From an uncultured Bacilli bacterium (lineage in GTDB: Bacteria; Bacillota_I; Bacilli_A; RF39; UBA660), in assembly GCA_934090735.1 (NCBI GenBank), contig CAKOJR010000005.1:1-64000 (forward strand): a stretch of DNA of 64,000 bases, given 5' to 3'. The notes beneath the pieces are model-generated. The model was not told where the DNA came from, made no database searches, and worked only from the letters and a program-made list of their open reading frames with translations. Positions 1-8,558 of the stretch are shown piece after piece. The stretch's first letter is position 1, and each line of letters starts with the position of its first letter. The position numbers were made by a program, and so were the translations under genes.

Positions 1-42
1 GACCCTAATGTAAATACCTGCTATTTTATTTTCTTTATTCAT
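1..42 (-). CDS. Serine recombinase, N-terminal fragment (gene runs off the left edge)
   Basis: Only the first 14 codons are present. They read MNKENKIAGIYIRV, which matches the first strand of the resolvase/invertase catalytic domain, where the nucleophilic Ser follows the Y-x-R-V/L stretch. The start is supported by a strong AAGGAG ribosome-binding site at 53-60. The four repeats at 67-262 lie immediately upstream. It is separate from the recombinase at 16.8 kb. The family call rests on 14 residues and the context, so subfamily and function cannot be judged. Confidence 0.6.
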   Translation of the reverse strand, partial: MNKENKIAGIYIRV

Positions 43-66
43 ATTTTTAAATATCTCCTTTCATAT

Positions 67-262
67 GTTTGGCACTTCAAACGTAAAAAGTAAAGTATAA
101 AATTTAAAATTATTAAGATACTTTTCATATGTTTGGCACTTTAAATCGATTTTTGCAACCTAAAAATTATATCTTTCACTTGTTTGGCACTTTAAACTTG
201 AAAAGTGTAGTCTAAAATCTAAATATTTTAAAAAACACTTCTCTTTAGTTTGGCACTTTAAA
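67..262. repeat. Four direct repeats of a 15-bp motif upstream of the recombinase gene
   Basis: GTTTGGCACTTTAAA occurs at 131-145, 182-196 and 248-262, and with one change (TTCAAA) at 67-81. The start-to-start spacing is 64, 51 and 66 bp. Flanking sequence is partly conserved (AAAAGT-like and TATAAAAT-like stretches), so the units look like diverged tandem copies of about 60 bp. They fill the gap between the recombinase start codon and the next gene. Possible roles are recombinase-binding sub-sites of a res-like region, repressor operators or repeated promoters. Confidence 0.75.
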
Positions 263-299
263 AGTATTTTTGAAAAGTATAATACTTAAAAAAAGATAT

Positions 300-572
300 T
301 TAATGTGTATTTATATAATCTTCTAAATCTTTAAATGATATTTTGCTTTTAAAGGTATTTACATAAACATCATCACATTCATCAAACATTAGGTATTTAT
401 TATTCTTAATAACGATGATATGTGGTATAACATAAGCAACATTCGTACTTGTTATATTTTTAATTGAACCATTATTTATAATTGGGGTAGTATTTGTAAA
501 TCTACCAATCATTTCAATTTTTCTCTTTAATTTATCACTTATTTTTAATTCTTTTGTTTCTATACTTAACAT
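300..572 (-). CDS. Hypothetical protein, 90 aa
   Basis: No family recognised. The start at 572 (MLSIETKELK) is preferred over an upstream in-frame codon because AAAGGAG sits 7-8 bases before it. The upstream codons are the ribosome-binding site read as protein. The product is small, soluble and Lys/Ile/Asn-rich, with an acidic FDECDD stretch near the middle of its C-terminal half. It lies between the repeat array and tRNA-Gly and is co-oriented with the recombinase, so it probably belongs to the same mobile or accessory segment. Confidence 0.5.
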   Translation of the reverse strand: MLSIETKELKISDKLKRKIEMIGRFTNTTPIINNGSIKNITSTNVAYVIPHIIVIKNNKYLMFDECDDVYVNTFKSKISFKDLEDYINTH

Positions 573-593
573 AAAATCAACTCCTTTAAATAA

Positions 594-619
594 CAAAAAA
601 ACTAACTATTTCTAGTTAG
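594..619 (-). terminator. Rho-independent terminator after tRNA-Gly
   Basis: On the minus strand CTAACT-AGAAAT-AGTTAG forms a 6-bp stem followed by a run of seven T. It lies about 45 bp after the tRNA 3' end and stops tRNA transcription before the downstream small gene. Confidence 0.75.
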
Positions 620-664
620 CATTTATTACTCTCAGAAGTAAATTTTCCGAGTTTCCTATCAATC

Positions 665-739
665 TGGAGCAAGTGAGGAGAATCGAACTCCCATCCCAAC
701 CTTGGCAAGGTTATATTCTAACCATTGAACCACACCTGC
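665..739 (-). tRNA. tRNA-Gly(GCC)
   Basis: The minus strand reads GCAGGTG at the 5' end and CACTTGC-T-CCA at the 3' end, giving a 7-bp acceptor stem with one G-U pair and an encoded CCA. The anticodon loop TTGCCAA carries GCC, and the T arm contains GTTCGATTC. The 3' end faces the recombinase-bearing left edge, so this tRNA may mark a boundary of the accessory segment. Confidence 0.95.
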
Positions 740-787
740 AACGCATATTCATGATATCAAATTTTTTTAAGAATATCAAGTATTTAA

Positions 788-817
788 TAAAAAAATCTCC
801 ACAAACTGAAGATTTTT
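788..817 (-). terminator. Terminator of the pilin-like operon
   Basis: The minus strand reads AAATCTTC-AGTTTGT-GGAGATTT followed by a T run. It overlaps the stop codon of the 816-1532 gene and closes the surface-protein gene cluster. Confidence 0.75.
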
Positions 818-1532
818 AACCAAAACTATAATAATATACGCTAGCACTTAAATCAAAGAAATTAACACAAAAATTACCGTCTTTTGAAACATCATACTCC
901 TGTGTAGAAATAATTTTCTTATCCTTGTCATATAAAGAAACATTTAAAATGCCAGGATTACCTTTAACATAGCCACAAATATTAAATAAATTTAAACTAT
1001 CTGTAATACCATATGATACATTATTTATAACTACATCTCCACTTTTTAAATATACATTATCATCTAATTTAATAATATCGCCAAAATCAGCTACATTATC
1101 AGGAATAATATTAGTTTTCTCATTGTAATTAACTGAAAGAACAACATTATCATTTTTTCTTTCTGCATGAATAACCCCATAATCAACTTCACCAGATATT
1201 GTTTTCAAACACACATTAACTGCATCATCATATGACACACCTAATTTCTTTTGGACAGCACCAACAAAATTACAATACAATTCCTCATCACCAGAACTGA
1301 CGTTCATTAAGTAATATCCACTCTTTTTGGTTACAATTCTGCCATCAATTTCTATAGTATTATTAGTTACTTTTATCATTTTATCCTTGAAATAATCCAC
1401 ATCGCTTAAAAAATCTTGTTTAATATTTCCGCCTTCTTTATAAATATCACTAACATATGAATACCCTAATAATCCGCCAAGTACAAATAATAAAATTAAA
1501 CAAATAATAATTCCTATTTTAGTCTTACTCAT
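816..1532 (-). CDS. Membrane-anchored extracytoplasmic protein, 238 aa, function unknown
   Basis: One hydrophobic segment at residues about 6-27 (IGIIICLILLFVLGGLLGYSY) follows a short basic start, giving an N-in, C-out anchor or uncleaved signal. The remaining 210 residues are polar and beta-rich with four cysteines that could form disulfides. A GAGGAG site precedes the ATG. The gene begins two bases after the stop of the VWA pilin-like gene and shares its terminator, so the two products probably act together at the surface. No domain was recognised. Confidence 0.6.
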   Translation of the reverse strand: MSKTKIGIIICLILLFVLGGLLGYSYVSDIYKEGGNIKQDFLSDVDYFKDKMIKVTNNTIEIDGRIVTKKSGYYLMNVSSGDEELYCNFVGAVQKKLGVSYDDAVNVCLKTISGEVDYGVIHAERKNDNVVLSVNYNEKTNIIPDNVADFGDIIKLDDNVYLKSGDVVINNVSYGITDSLNLFNICGYVKGNPGILNVSLYDKDKKIISTQEYDVSKDGNFCVNFFDLSASVYYYSFG

Positions 1533-1534
1533 AA

Positions 1535-3307
1535 TTACTCCTCTTCAAAAATATAACTGAATCTTAATTTGCCGACATTTACATAAGGTATACCCTTATC
1601 AACCGCATATTTATAAACATTAAAATAATAGTTAGTACCATCAGTAGTTAAATACATATTTGTATTTATGTAAGAATTTAACAATGTTCCATCATAATAT
1701 ACTTCAAAAGGATTATTTTCATTTATTATAGATTTGCCTAAGTTTAGAATTCCTTTATTTGCTATCGTATCACTAGCATTTTCTTCACCGGCGCCTATTT
1801 CTACCGTGATATCAGTAATAATATCTTCAAAAATTCTATACAATCCATTTAAGCTATCCTCATCGCTGACATCATCATATGAGTAATAATTTTCTCTAGA
1901 AGTTGCTAGAGGAATCAATTGATCTGCTATAGCATCTCCAATACCTATCGTATATACTTTAGCTTTATCCTTAACGACATTTATAGTGCTAGTTGATGGA
2001 GTATCAGCACTATCACCATCACTTAAAAATATTACATAATTATCCTTATCATTAACGTTAACATTTTTCTTTAGGAAAGATGCCGTTTCACCAATTGCAG
2101 CTAAGAAACTGGTACCACCACTGGCACTTAATTCATCAATTTTATTATTAATAACTGTTTGATCAGTACTATGTGATAGAACTGTAGACGCTGATGATTC
2201 AAATTTAATTATTGAAACGGTAGAATTATCTAAATTTAATTTACCTATCATTTCTTTAGAAACTGTTTGCAAATTTGTAAGTCTGTTATACCAACTCATC
2301 GAACCTGAAACATCCAAAACTAAAATCAAATTTATTTTAACTTCAACAGTATCTACACTTGTGATTTTCTTTATTTTGTTTTGCTTTATATCTAAATCTT
2401 TAACTTCATAAGTACATTTCAATTCTTCATTGTTTGATATTTTTACTTTGCCATCTTTTTCTTCCACTATATACTTAGAATTAGTACATTCAACTAGTTC
2501 TTTATAATCATCAGGTGACTCAATATTATCTGTAGGCACATCTATTTCACAATATCTTTGATCATTTATAAGTTTACAGCTTTTTGTAGTACTATCACCA
2601 TCCATATTGATCCAAGTTGCACTCATTTCACCCTCACTTATTGCATAAATATAAACACGATTATTAATAACTTCAAAACTAGAATTAGTTAATAAATCAC
2701 TTAAGTATGAGCCCTCCATATAAGACGAATTTACAGCATTTTTATCAGTACTCCAACCATATACAGTACCATTATTCCTTTTTATAGATGGTAAAGTCAA
2801 ACTATTAGTACACTCCGTTATTTCATCCTTGGTATTTCCATCACAAGTAACTGCTTGTACACGCCTTCCCACAGAAGTTGCACCATTTTTTTCATAAATA
2901 AATAACACATATCCTTCAGCATCATCTGTATACTCAAAATCAAATGCGCCATTTTCAAATTTAGTAAATTTGATTACCCCTTCAAATTCTTCATTTGTCT
3001 TAGGATTAATTGGTATATCGTTTAAGAATCCATCATCAACCAAATCTTCTAATGTAATATAACAAAAACTTTCTTCTTCATTGGCAGCAGTATATTTAAT
3101 AATCTCATATTTACTATCACTACTAGATTTATTAGTCATAACATACGTATCTGCTGCGCTCTCAATTTTTTTTATTTCATTATTATAATTTTCTTCTAAT
3201 TGATTATTATTTTTTCTATTAAAATTTAGAACAAAAATTCCACACACTACAGCTATAAGTGCAATAACTGCAATTATTTCAACTAAAGTATACCCTCTTT
3301 TATTCAT
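1535..3307 (-). CDS. Pilin-like protein with a von Willebrand factor A domain, 590 aa
   Basis: The N-terminus MNKRG/YTLVEIIAVIAL is a class III (type IV prepilin) signal: basic leader, Gly before the cleavage site, Glu at +5, then a hydrophobic helix to about residue 27. Residues about 325-500 form a VWA domain with a DVSGSMS metal-ion-dependent adhesion motif near 330 and SDGDS near 428. The architecture is that of a VWA minor pilin or tip adhesin that would need a prepilin peptidase and assembly ATPase, neither of which lies in this window. It overlaps no neighbour and is followed two bases later by the 816-1532 gene. The family call is firm; the adhesin role is inferred. Confidence 0.8.
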   Translation of the reverse strand: MNKRGYTLVEIIAVIALIAVVCGIFVLNFNRKNNNQLEENYNNEIKKIESAADTYVMTNKSSSDSKYEIIKYTAANEEESFCYITLEDLVDDGFLNDIPINPKTNEEFEGVIKFTKFENGAFDFEYTDDAEGYVLFIYEKNGATSVGRRVQAVTCDGNTKDEITECTNSLTLPSIKRNNGTVYGWSTDKNAVNSSYMEGSYLSDLLTNSSFEVINNRVYIYAISEGEMSATWINMDGDSTTKSCKLINDQRYCEIDVPTDNIESPDDYKELVECTNSKYIVEEKDGKVKISNNEELKCTYEVKDLDIKQNKIKKITSVDTVEVKINLILVLDVSGSMSWYNRLTNLQTVSKEMIGKLNLDNSTVSIIKFESSASTVLSHSTDQTVINNKIDELSASGGTSFLAAIGETASFLKKNVNVNDKDNYVIFLSDGDSADTPSTSTINVVKDKAKVYTIGIGDAIADQLIPLATSRENYYSYDDVSDEDSLNGLYRIFEDIITDITVEIGAGEENASDTIANKGILNLGKSIINENNPFEVYYDGTLLNSYINTNMYLTTDGTNYYFNVYKYAVDKGIPYVNVGKLRFSYIFEEE

Positions 3308-3359
3308 ATGTTACACCATCCTATAATAAGTTTAACATAAAAAGTTCTAATTGGAAACT

Positions 3360-3920
3360 TCACTTTTTAACATTTACAGAAATATTTTTACCTTTATTTG
3401 GATATTTAATAGACCTATAATTATCAACGATATAAACAGAAATTAATAAAAAAACTAAAATTGTTTTAAATGAGTAATTTAAATTACTTAATTTAACAAG
3501 TAAAAATGGTGTAATATAATATACACAAAAAATACCACCAATACCAAAAAACATTAACCCAACAAAGCAAACTCTGCCATTTATATTTAAAAAACATTCA
3601 CTATAATCCCACCACTTCTTATTAAATAGAGTTTCCAATAAAAAAGATGTTGTATACTCAACTACTCCACAAAGTAATATAATTAATAAAAAAAGAAGAA
3701 AAGGTTTTGCTATAAATTTACTTAATAAAATTAATATCAAAATCATTCCGTAACCATATATCGGAAGCCATGGTCCCTTCAAAAACCCTCTATTAACAAA
3801 TTTTCCTTTTTTAAAAAGAAATAAGAGAATTTCCCACAAATAACCAATAAAAGAAAATATAAAAAATAAAAGAATAGTTGTAAGTAAATTATTTCTACTT
3901 AAATAATCAAAATTTTCCAT
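3360..3920 (-). CDS. CmpB-type multi-pass membrane protein (PF06541-like)
   Basis: Five or six hydrophobic helices and the signature KFVNRGFLKGPWLPIYGYG in the first third, followed by WWDYSE, match the putative ABC-transporter type IV (CmpB) family. The same signature occurs in a second copy at 47873-48406. ATG at 3920 is taken as the start; the longer reading begins with TTG and no ribosome-binding site is clear for either. The function of the family is not established. It sits between the cadherin-like protein and the VWA pilin on the same strand. Confidence 0.7.
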   Translation of the reverse strand: MENFDYLSRNNLLTTILLFFIFSFIGYLWEILLFLFKKGKFVNRGFLKGPWLPIYGYGMILILILLSKFIAKPFLLFLLIILLCGVVEYTTSFLLETLFNKKWWDYSECFLNINGRVCFVGLMFFGIGGIFCVYYITPFLLVKLSNLNYSFKTILVFLLISVYIVDNYRSIKYPNKGKNISVNVKK

Positions 3921-3956
3921 ACTTATATTATGGTACAAAAAAAGAAAAAACCCTAA

Positions 3957-5516
3957 TTATTTTTTCTTTGACTTTTTAGAACTTTTCTTTTTCTTATTTT
4001 TAGTTGACTTTTTCTTCGTATTTTTTTTCTTTTTAGTAGTTGCTTTTTTATGATTCGAAGTTTTTACTGATTTATTTGTATTTGATTTAGAACTACTATC
4101 TTTGCCACGTATTGGATTTACGTTTTTCTTATTAATTTTTTGTTTTGCTACATTATTAATTTTATTCTTTTTAGCAAGCTTTTTAACACTGCTACTAATG
4201 ATTTTTCTATATTTAACTAAAACATATCCACCACATATTACAGCTAGTATTAAAAATAAATATAAAGCATAATTAACAGTTATATACTTAATTGTAATTT
4301 GATAAGTAGCTCTCGCCCCATTTTCTGCAGTAACTATAATTTTTATCACACTGCCTTCAGTTAAACTATCATTTCCTTTTATAATATAAGAAGCACTAGC
4401 ATCTTCTAAAGTTGGAGTAATATTTAATTTATTAACAGATTTTTTAACCTCCAAAGTATAATTTTTTACTCTTTTACTAAATTCCAAACTATAACCATCA
4501 ATTTTCAAATCAGAAATAAAGTTATTACTAGAAGCATTTTTAATAGTCTTAGTAACAAAAATAAAATATGTTCTTGTATTACTATTTTCATCTTTAAGTC
4601 TTATCTCTACTACATTATCACCATTTATAAGCTTTATAGTTTGCTTCCCATAATTTTTAACAAATTCTCCAAATTCAATATCTGGACTAATTTCTAATTC
4701 AGTTACACTTGAATTAACATTTAAGTAATATTCATAAGTATCAGGTTTAAAATCAAGAATCAAATTATTATTTTTATTATCTTTAATTAAAATACCTTTT
4801 AAACTAGCATTTTGAATATTATCGTTTTTATAAAATCTTAATATTACTATTTTCTGATTTCCATTTTCTGAAAGAACACTTATAGGAACAATAAGTTCAT
4901 TAGTATCTTTTCCAAAAGTATAATTACCATCACCAGTTATCTTAGCAAATTCATTTTCTAACACTACTTCAATATTTATTTTTTCATCAGAAGCTTGAAT
5001 ATTATAAAGCTTTTCTGAATTAGTAAAACCATCAAGAACTTTACTATTTATTTTTATCTCTTTAATATTATTATTTGTAGAAATTATCTTTACATCATTT
5101 GTCACGTCATCAAATAATTTCTCGGCATTTTCACCAGAATTTTTGGATTTTATATTGGTTAATTTTATAGAATGAATTCCATCATTTTTTGCCTTAAAAA
5201 GTAAAATGCCATATTCCTGTAAGCCACTTTCTAATGAATCACTTTTAGTTTTAGCACTTATAACTTGATTTTCATTTGATATCTGCCACACCTTTTCATA
5301 ATTACTTCTTACATCAACAAGTTCAATTCCATCATCAAATTCATAGTTAAAATCAATTTCATCATAGGCGACTTCTTGATTTATTGAAACTCTGCAAATA
5401 AATTGATCATCTACATAATAATTCCCTTTATCACAAGTTAAAATAAATTCATCTTTTGCAAAAACCATAATTGGAAACATTAAAAATGATAGTAAAAAAA
5501 AGAATTTCTTTGACAT
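3957..5516 (-). CDS. Secreted, membrane-anchored protein with cadherin-like beta-sandwich domains and a Lys-rich cytoplasmic tail, 519 aa
   Basis: A signal peptide (MSKKFFFLLSFLMFPIMVFA) leads into an N-terminal beta-rich region that resembles a cohesin-type fold. Two repeats of about 90 residues follow at about 235-325 and 330-410, each with the pattern L-x-I-x-x-Y-x-L-x-F-x-x-x-x-x-x-Y typical of cadherin-like beta-sandwich (PF12733) domains. A transmembrane helix near 412-432 precedes a tail of about 80 residues dominated by Lys, Ser and Asn, ending in SKKSKKK. The highly basic tail could contact membrane lipids or nucleic acid. A GTGAG-type site precedes the ATG. Confidence 0.65.
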   Translation of the reverse strand: MSKKFFFLLSFLMFPIMVFAKDEFILTCDKGNYYVDDQFICRVSINQEVAYDEIDFNYEFDDGIELVDVRSNYEKVWQISNENQVISAKTKSDSLESGLQEYGILLFKAKNDGIHSIKLTNIKSKNSGENAEKLFDDVTNDVKIISTNNNIKEIKINSKVLDGFTNSEKLYNIQASDEKINIEVVLENEFAKITGDGNYTFGKDTNELIVPISVLSENGNQKIVILRFYKNDNIQNASLKGILIKDNKNNNLILDFKPDTYEYYLNVNSSVTELEISPDIEFGEFVKNYGKQTIKLINGDNVVEIRLKDENSNTRTYFIFVTKTIKNASSNNFISDLKIDGYSLEFSKRVKNYTLEVKKSVNKLNITPTLEDASASYIIKGNDSLTEGSVIKIIVTAENGARATYQITIKYITVNYALYLFLILAVICGGYVLVKYRKIISSSVKKLAKKNKINNVAKQKINKKNVNPIRGKDSSSKSNTNKSVKTSNHKKATTKKKKNTKKKSTKNKKKKSSKKSKKK

Positions 5517-5549
5517 AATCTCACCTAAGAAAATTATATCATAAAATTC

Positions 5550-5927
5550 TTATTTATATTCAAAAATATATTTAGTTTTTTTATCAATTCCATATAAAAC
5601 TAATTCTTCATCAGCTAAAACAAATATATCTTGAGAAACTTTAGCTTCATCTATCTTCCCATTACCATCTATAGAATAAAAATATTTATTAGCCCTAAGT
5701 TTTAAATAAGTCTTATCAACATTCATTACTTCAAAATCAGTTTTACAAGATTCACTTTTATCAAAAGTTAATTCATAACCCGTTAAAATATTATAGTTAT
5801 CATTTTTATTTTCACAAGAAATATACAACTTCTTTGTATCATTAATCGGCTTAATTTTGTACCAAATAAACATACCAGCCAAAACAACTACTACACATAT
5901 TAAAGCTATTTTTAAAATTTTCTTCAT
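5550..5927 (-). CDS. Small single-pass extracytoplasmic protein, 125 aa
   Basis: The start MKKILKIALICVVVV at 5927 is chosen because GAGGT lies five bases upstream; an in-frame codon four residues earlier overlaps that site. A transmembrane segment covers residues about 5-22 and the rest is extracellular, with two cysteines. No family recognised. It is co-oriented with the surface cluster below it and may be part of it. Confidence 0.5.
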   Translation of the reverse strand: MKKILKIALICVVVVLAGMFIWYKIKPINDTKKLYISCENKNDNYNILTGYELTFDKSESCKTDFEVMNVDKTYLKLRANKYFYSIDGNGKIDEAKVSQDIFVLADEELVLYGIDKKTKYIFEYK

Positions 5928-5981
5928 ATTATACCTCATACTAACTATATCATAAATAAAACTTATTTAATAGTATAATTT

Positions 5982-6737
5982 TTATTTTTTTACTTTTAGT
6001 AAATCTAAAATTTTTAAAATAAACGCCCATATTTTTTCAAATAATGTTTTAGTATTTTCTTCTATTTTATCTTTAGTAACGCTTGGCTTTATATCTTCAT
6101 CCTTTTTATCTATATCAGGCTCCTGAACTTTAGAATCATCAATTTTAGGTTCTTCTGCCTTAGGCTCATCTTTTATTTCTTCTTTCTCTTCGGTAACAGG
6201 TTCATCTACAACATAAGATAACCATTTACTTTTAGTCCAAGTCTTCCAAGGTCTATCACTTAAATTAGAAACACACACTTTTCCATATTTTACCCCAGAT
6301 ATTTTTTGATTAGATGTACACTCAACAACTTTACCATCACCAATATACACTCCGCAGTGTCCTTTCATATATAAAAGTACTCCTTCTTCTTCAGGAAGCG
6401 ATGATATATCACCTTTCTCACTAGCAGTGCCAACTGTTATTCCATAAGCATCTTTATCATAACTAACTATATAATTTACTTTTTTATTACCATAATCACT
6501 CATAAAATATGACTTAATTAACCCAGCACAATCATAAGCATAATAATTTTTACCTACCAAACTTTTCAAATACTTAACCTTCGTATCATCATAATGACTA
6601 GGATATTGTTTCTTCTTACCATCAATCGTATTATTAGTAACAAGTCTGCCAAACTCGCCCCACATATAAACTGTATTTCTATTAAGTAAAGTTTTTAAAT
6701 AACTTACAAATTCTTTATTCGTTTTTATTCTTATCAC
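5982..6737 (-). CDS. Phage-type endolysin, NlpC/P60 cysteine peptidase
   Basis: The catalytic Cys lies in YDCAGLIKSYF near residue 70 and the His in KGHCGVYIGDGKVVE near 127, the NlpC/P60 order. An acidic Pro/Glu/Lys linker at about 182-225 leads to a C-terminal amphipathic or hydrophobic helix (WAFILKILDLLKV). It follows holin-like genes, so it probably cleaves peptidoglycan stem peptides during lysis. The start is odd: the reading begins with GTG at 6737 inside AGGAGGTG, while the codon at ideal spacing from AGGAGG is ATA at 6728. The first 23 bases overlap the holin gene. Confidence 0.8.
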   Translation of the reverse strand: MIRIKTNKEFVSYLKTLLNRNTVYMWGEFGRLVTNNTIDGKKKQYPSHYDDTKVKYLKSLVGKNYYAYDCAGLIKSYFMSDYGNKKVNYIVSYDKDAYGITVGTASEKGDISSLPEEEGVLLYMKGHCGVYIGDGKVVECTSNQKISGVKYGKVCVSNLSDRPWKTWTKSKWLSYVVDEPVTEEKEEIKDEPKAEEPKIDDSKVQEPDIDKKDEDIKPSVTKDKIEENTKTLFEKIWAFILKILDLLKVKK

Positions 6738-6975
6738 CTCCTACTTTCAAGGCATCATAAGCTCCACCTGCTGATAAAGCCCCTATCAAACACAAAACTA
6801 TCGAGCGAAATAGAGTTGTTTCTATTTCTGCAAAATAAACGATTACTCCAGAAACAACTCCAATAACTACATTTTGTAATGGAATATACTTCTTATCTAC
6901 AATTTTCAATTTTTTACTAACAAAACCTATAATAAGTGTCACCAAAGAAATAACACTAAATGCAGTCAGTTCCAT
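6715..6975 (-). CDS. Holin-like small membrane protein, 86 aa
   Basis: ATG at 6975 (MELTAFSVIS) is favoured by GGGAGAAAGAAAG just upstream. There are two or three hydrophobic helices (about 4-22, 32-50, 55-75) and a charged C-terminus (VGGDKNKNE), with a Gly-rich last helix as in phage holins. The last codons encode the ribosome-binding region of the endolysin, so the two genes are translationally coupled. The length and its place immediately before an endolysin support a holin that permeabilises the membrane. Confidence 0.65.
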   Translation of the reverse strand: MELTAFSVISLVTLIIGFVSKKLKIVDKKYIPLQNVVIGVVSGVIVYFAEIETTLFRSIVLCLIGALSAGGAYDALKVGGDKNKNE

Positions 6976-7171
6976 CTTTCTTTCTCCCTTCAAGCACACT
7001 TACTCTTTTATCAAGACTAGATGACATTTTGGTTAATTCATCAACTTTATCAGTAAGTAGTTTAGTATTCATATTAAGCTTAGTAATTGATGTATTTAGT
7101 TTTAGTAAAGGTGTAATTATCGCTATAAGTGACACAACAAGACCAGCAATTTTAATAATTTGACTATCCAT
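6956..7171 (-). CDS. Short TM plus coiled-coil protein of a lysis cassette (XhlA-like), 71 aa
   Basis: ATG at 7171 follows AGGTGAGG. A hydrophobic helix at residues about 5-22 is followed by a heptad-rich coiled coil from about 25 to 62 (LNMNTKLLTDKVDELT). XhlA-family lysis helpers have the same two parts but usually in the opposite order, so the name is tentative. The end overlaps the start of the holin-like gene by 20 bases, tying the three genes into one unit. Confidence 0.5.
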   Translation of the reverse strand: MDSQIIKIAGLVVSLIAIITPLLKLNTSITKLNMNTKLLTDKVDELTKMSSSLDKRVSVLEGRKKDGTDCI

Positions 7172-7193
7172 AACCTCACCTATTTTATTATAT

Positions 7194-7217
7194 AAAAAAA
7201 GCACTCATAACGAGTGT
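7194..7217 (-). terminator. Terminator after glmM
   Basis: CACTC-GTTAT-GAGTG on the minus strand is followed by CTTTTTTT. It separates glmM from the lysis cassette. Confidence 0.8.
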
Positions 7218-7226
7218 TCCTTTAAC

Positions 7227-8558
7227 CTATATACCAAACTTTTTATTAATTAAAGTGGCAACACCATTTGCCATCTTATCAATCTCTTCAGTGTTTTTAC
7301 CTTCAATCATAACTCTAATTAAGTTTTCCGTGCCACTAGCCCTGATTAATATACGACCATCACCATTAAGTTCATTTTCGTATTTTTTAATCAAAGCATT
7401 AATTTCAGCATCCTCACCAAATAAAGCTTTACCTTCCTTTGTAACATTAACATTTACTAAAACTTGCGGATACTTATTCATAATACTAGCAAGTTCACTT
7501 AACTTACACTTCTTTTCACTTAATATATTTAAAACCATAAGAGAAGTAAGTTCTCCATCACCGGTATTTGCATACTCTTTAAAAATAATATGACCTGACT
7601 GCTCACCACCAATCATATAATCTTTATCAAGCATCTCTTCTAAAACATATCTATCGCCAACTTTAGTAGCTACAAAATTAATATTCTCACTTTCACAAAA
7701 TTTCCTTAACCCTAAATTTGACATTACAGTTCCAACTATCGCATTATTATTAAGTTTTCCCTTTTCTTTTAAATCTTTACCACAAATTGCTAGTATATAG
7801 TCACCATCAATAACTTCACCCATACCACTTACAAGTAGGCATCTATCAGCATCTCCATCATAAGCAATACCTAAATCAGCATGAGTTTCTTTAACTTTAC
7901 TAATCAAAGACTCTAAATGCGTTGAACCACAATTTTCATTAATATTTACTCCATCTGGATTATCAAAAATAATTTCAGCATTAATATTTAACTTTTCAAA
8001 TAATGTTGGTGCTGTCGCAGAAGCAGAACCATTCGCACAATCAACTACAACTTTAAGATCATTATAATCATTTGCTAAAGAATATAAGAAATCAACATAT
8101 TGATTTTTTAAATCTTCATTTCTTTCATAACTTCCAATATTCATGCGCTCTGGTAACTTTTCATCTAAAATGTAATGTTCTATCTTTTCCTCTATCTCAT
8201 CAGCAAGTTTATAACCCTTATTATTAAATAATTTAATTCCATTATACTTAGCCGGATTATGACTTGCAGATATCATTACACCCATATCAGCACTTAAATG
8301 TGTTACCAAAAAAGAAACTGCAGGAGTTGGCACAACCCCAACAAAAATAACATCAGCTCCCATACTAAGAAGTCCAGCATTGACAGCACAAGCAAGCATA
8401 TCACCAGAATATCTTGTATCCATACCAACAATAACTTTAATCTTTTTATTCTCACCTAACACATAAGCAGCACTTGCACCTATCTTCATTGCTAAATCAG
8501 CAGTAAGCTCATTTCCAGCAATTCCTCTAGCACCATCAGTTCCAAATAATCTTCCCAT
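7227..8558 (-). CDS. glmM: Phosphoglucosamine mutase GlmM, 443 aa
   Basis: Interconverts glucosamine-6-phosphate and glucosamine-1-phosphate on the route to UDP-GlcNAc. Full family length. Visible motifs: GRLFGTDGARG at the start, the phosphoserine loop VMISASHNP with the reactive Ser near residue 99, the metal loop DGDADR near 240, the sugar-binding GEQSGH near 320 and the phosphate-binding RASGTENLIRVM near the end. The start codon overlaps the stop of the preceding acyltransferase gene, so both are in one operon. Confidence 0.97.
   Translation of the reverse strand: MGRLFGTDGARGIAGNELTADLAMKIGASAAYVLGENKKIKVIVGMDTRYSGDMLACAVNAGLLSMGADVIFVGVVPTPAVSFLVTHLSADMGVMISASHNPAKYNGIKLFNNKGYKLADEIEEKIEHYILDEKLPERMNIGSYERNEDLKNQYVDFLYSLANDYNDLKVVVDCANGSASATAPTLFEKLNINAEIIFDNPDGVNINENCGSTHLESLISKVKETHADLGIAYDGDADRCLLVSGMGEVIDGDYILAICGKDLKEKGKLNNNAIVGTVMSNLGLRKFCESENINFVATKVGDRYVLEEMLDKDYMIGGEQSGHIIFKEYANTGDGELTSLMVLNILSEKKCKLSELASIMNKYPQVLVNVNVTKEGKALFGEDAEINALIKKYENELNGDGRILIRASGTENLIRVMIEGKNTEEIDKMANGVATLINKKFGI

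Noticed and set aside
67..262. Regularly spaced repeats as a CRISPR array
   Set aside because: Only four 15-bp motifs with unequal spacing (64, 51, 66 bp), AT-rich related spacers and no cas genes.
67..262. The same repeats as CIRCE operators because they contain TTGGCACTT
   Set aside because: The N9-spaced partner arm is missing in the copies; only the half-site resembles the Hsp20 CIRCE.
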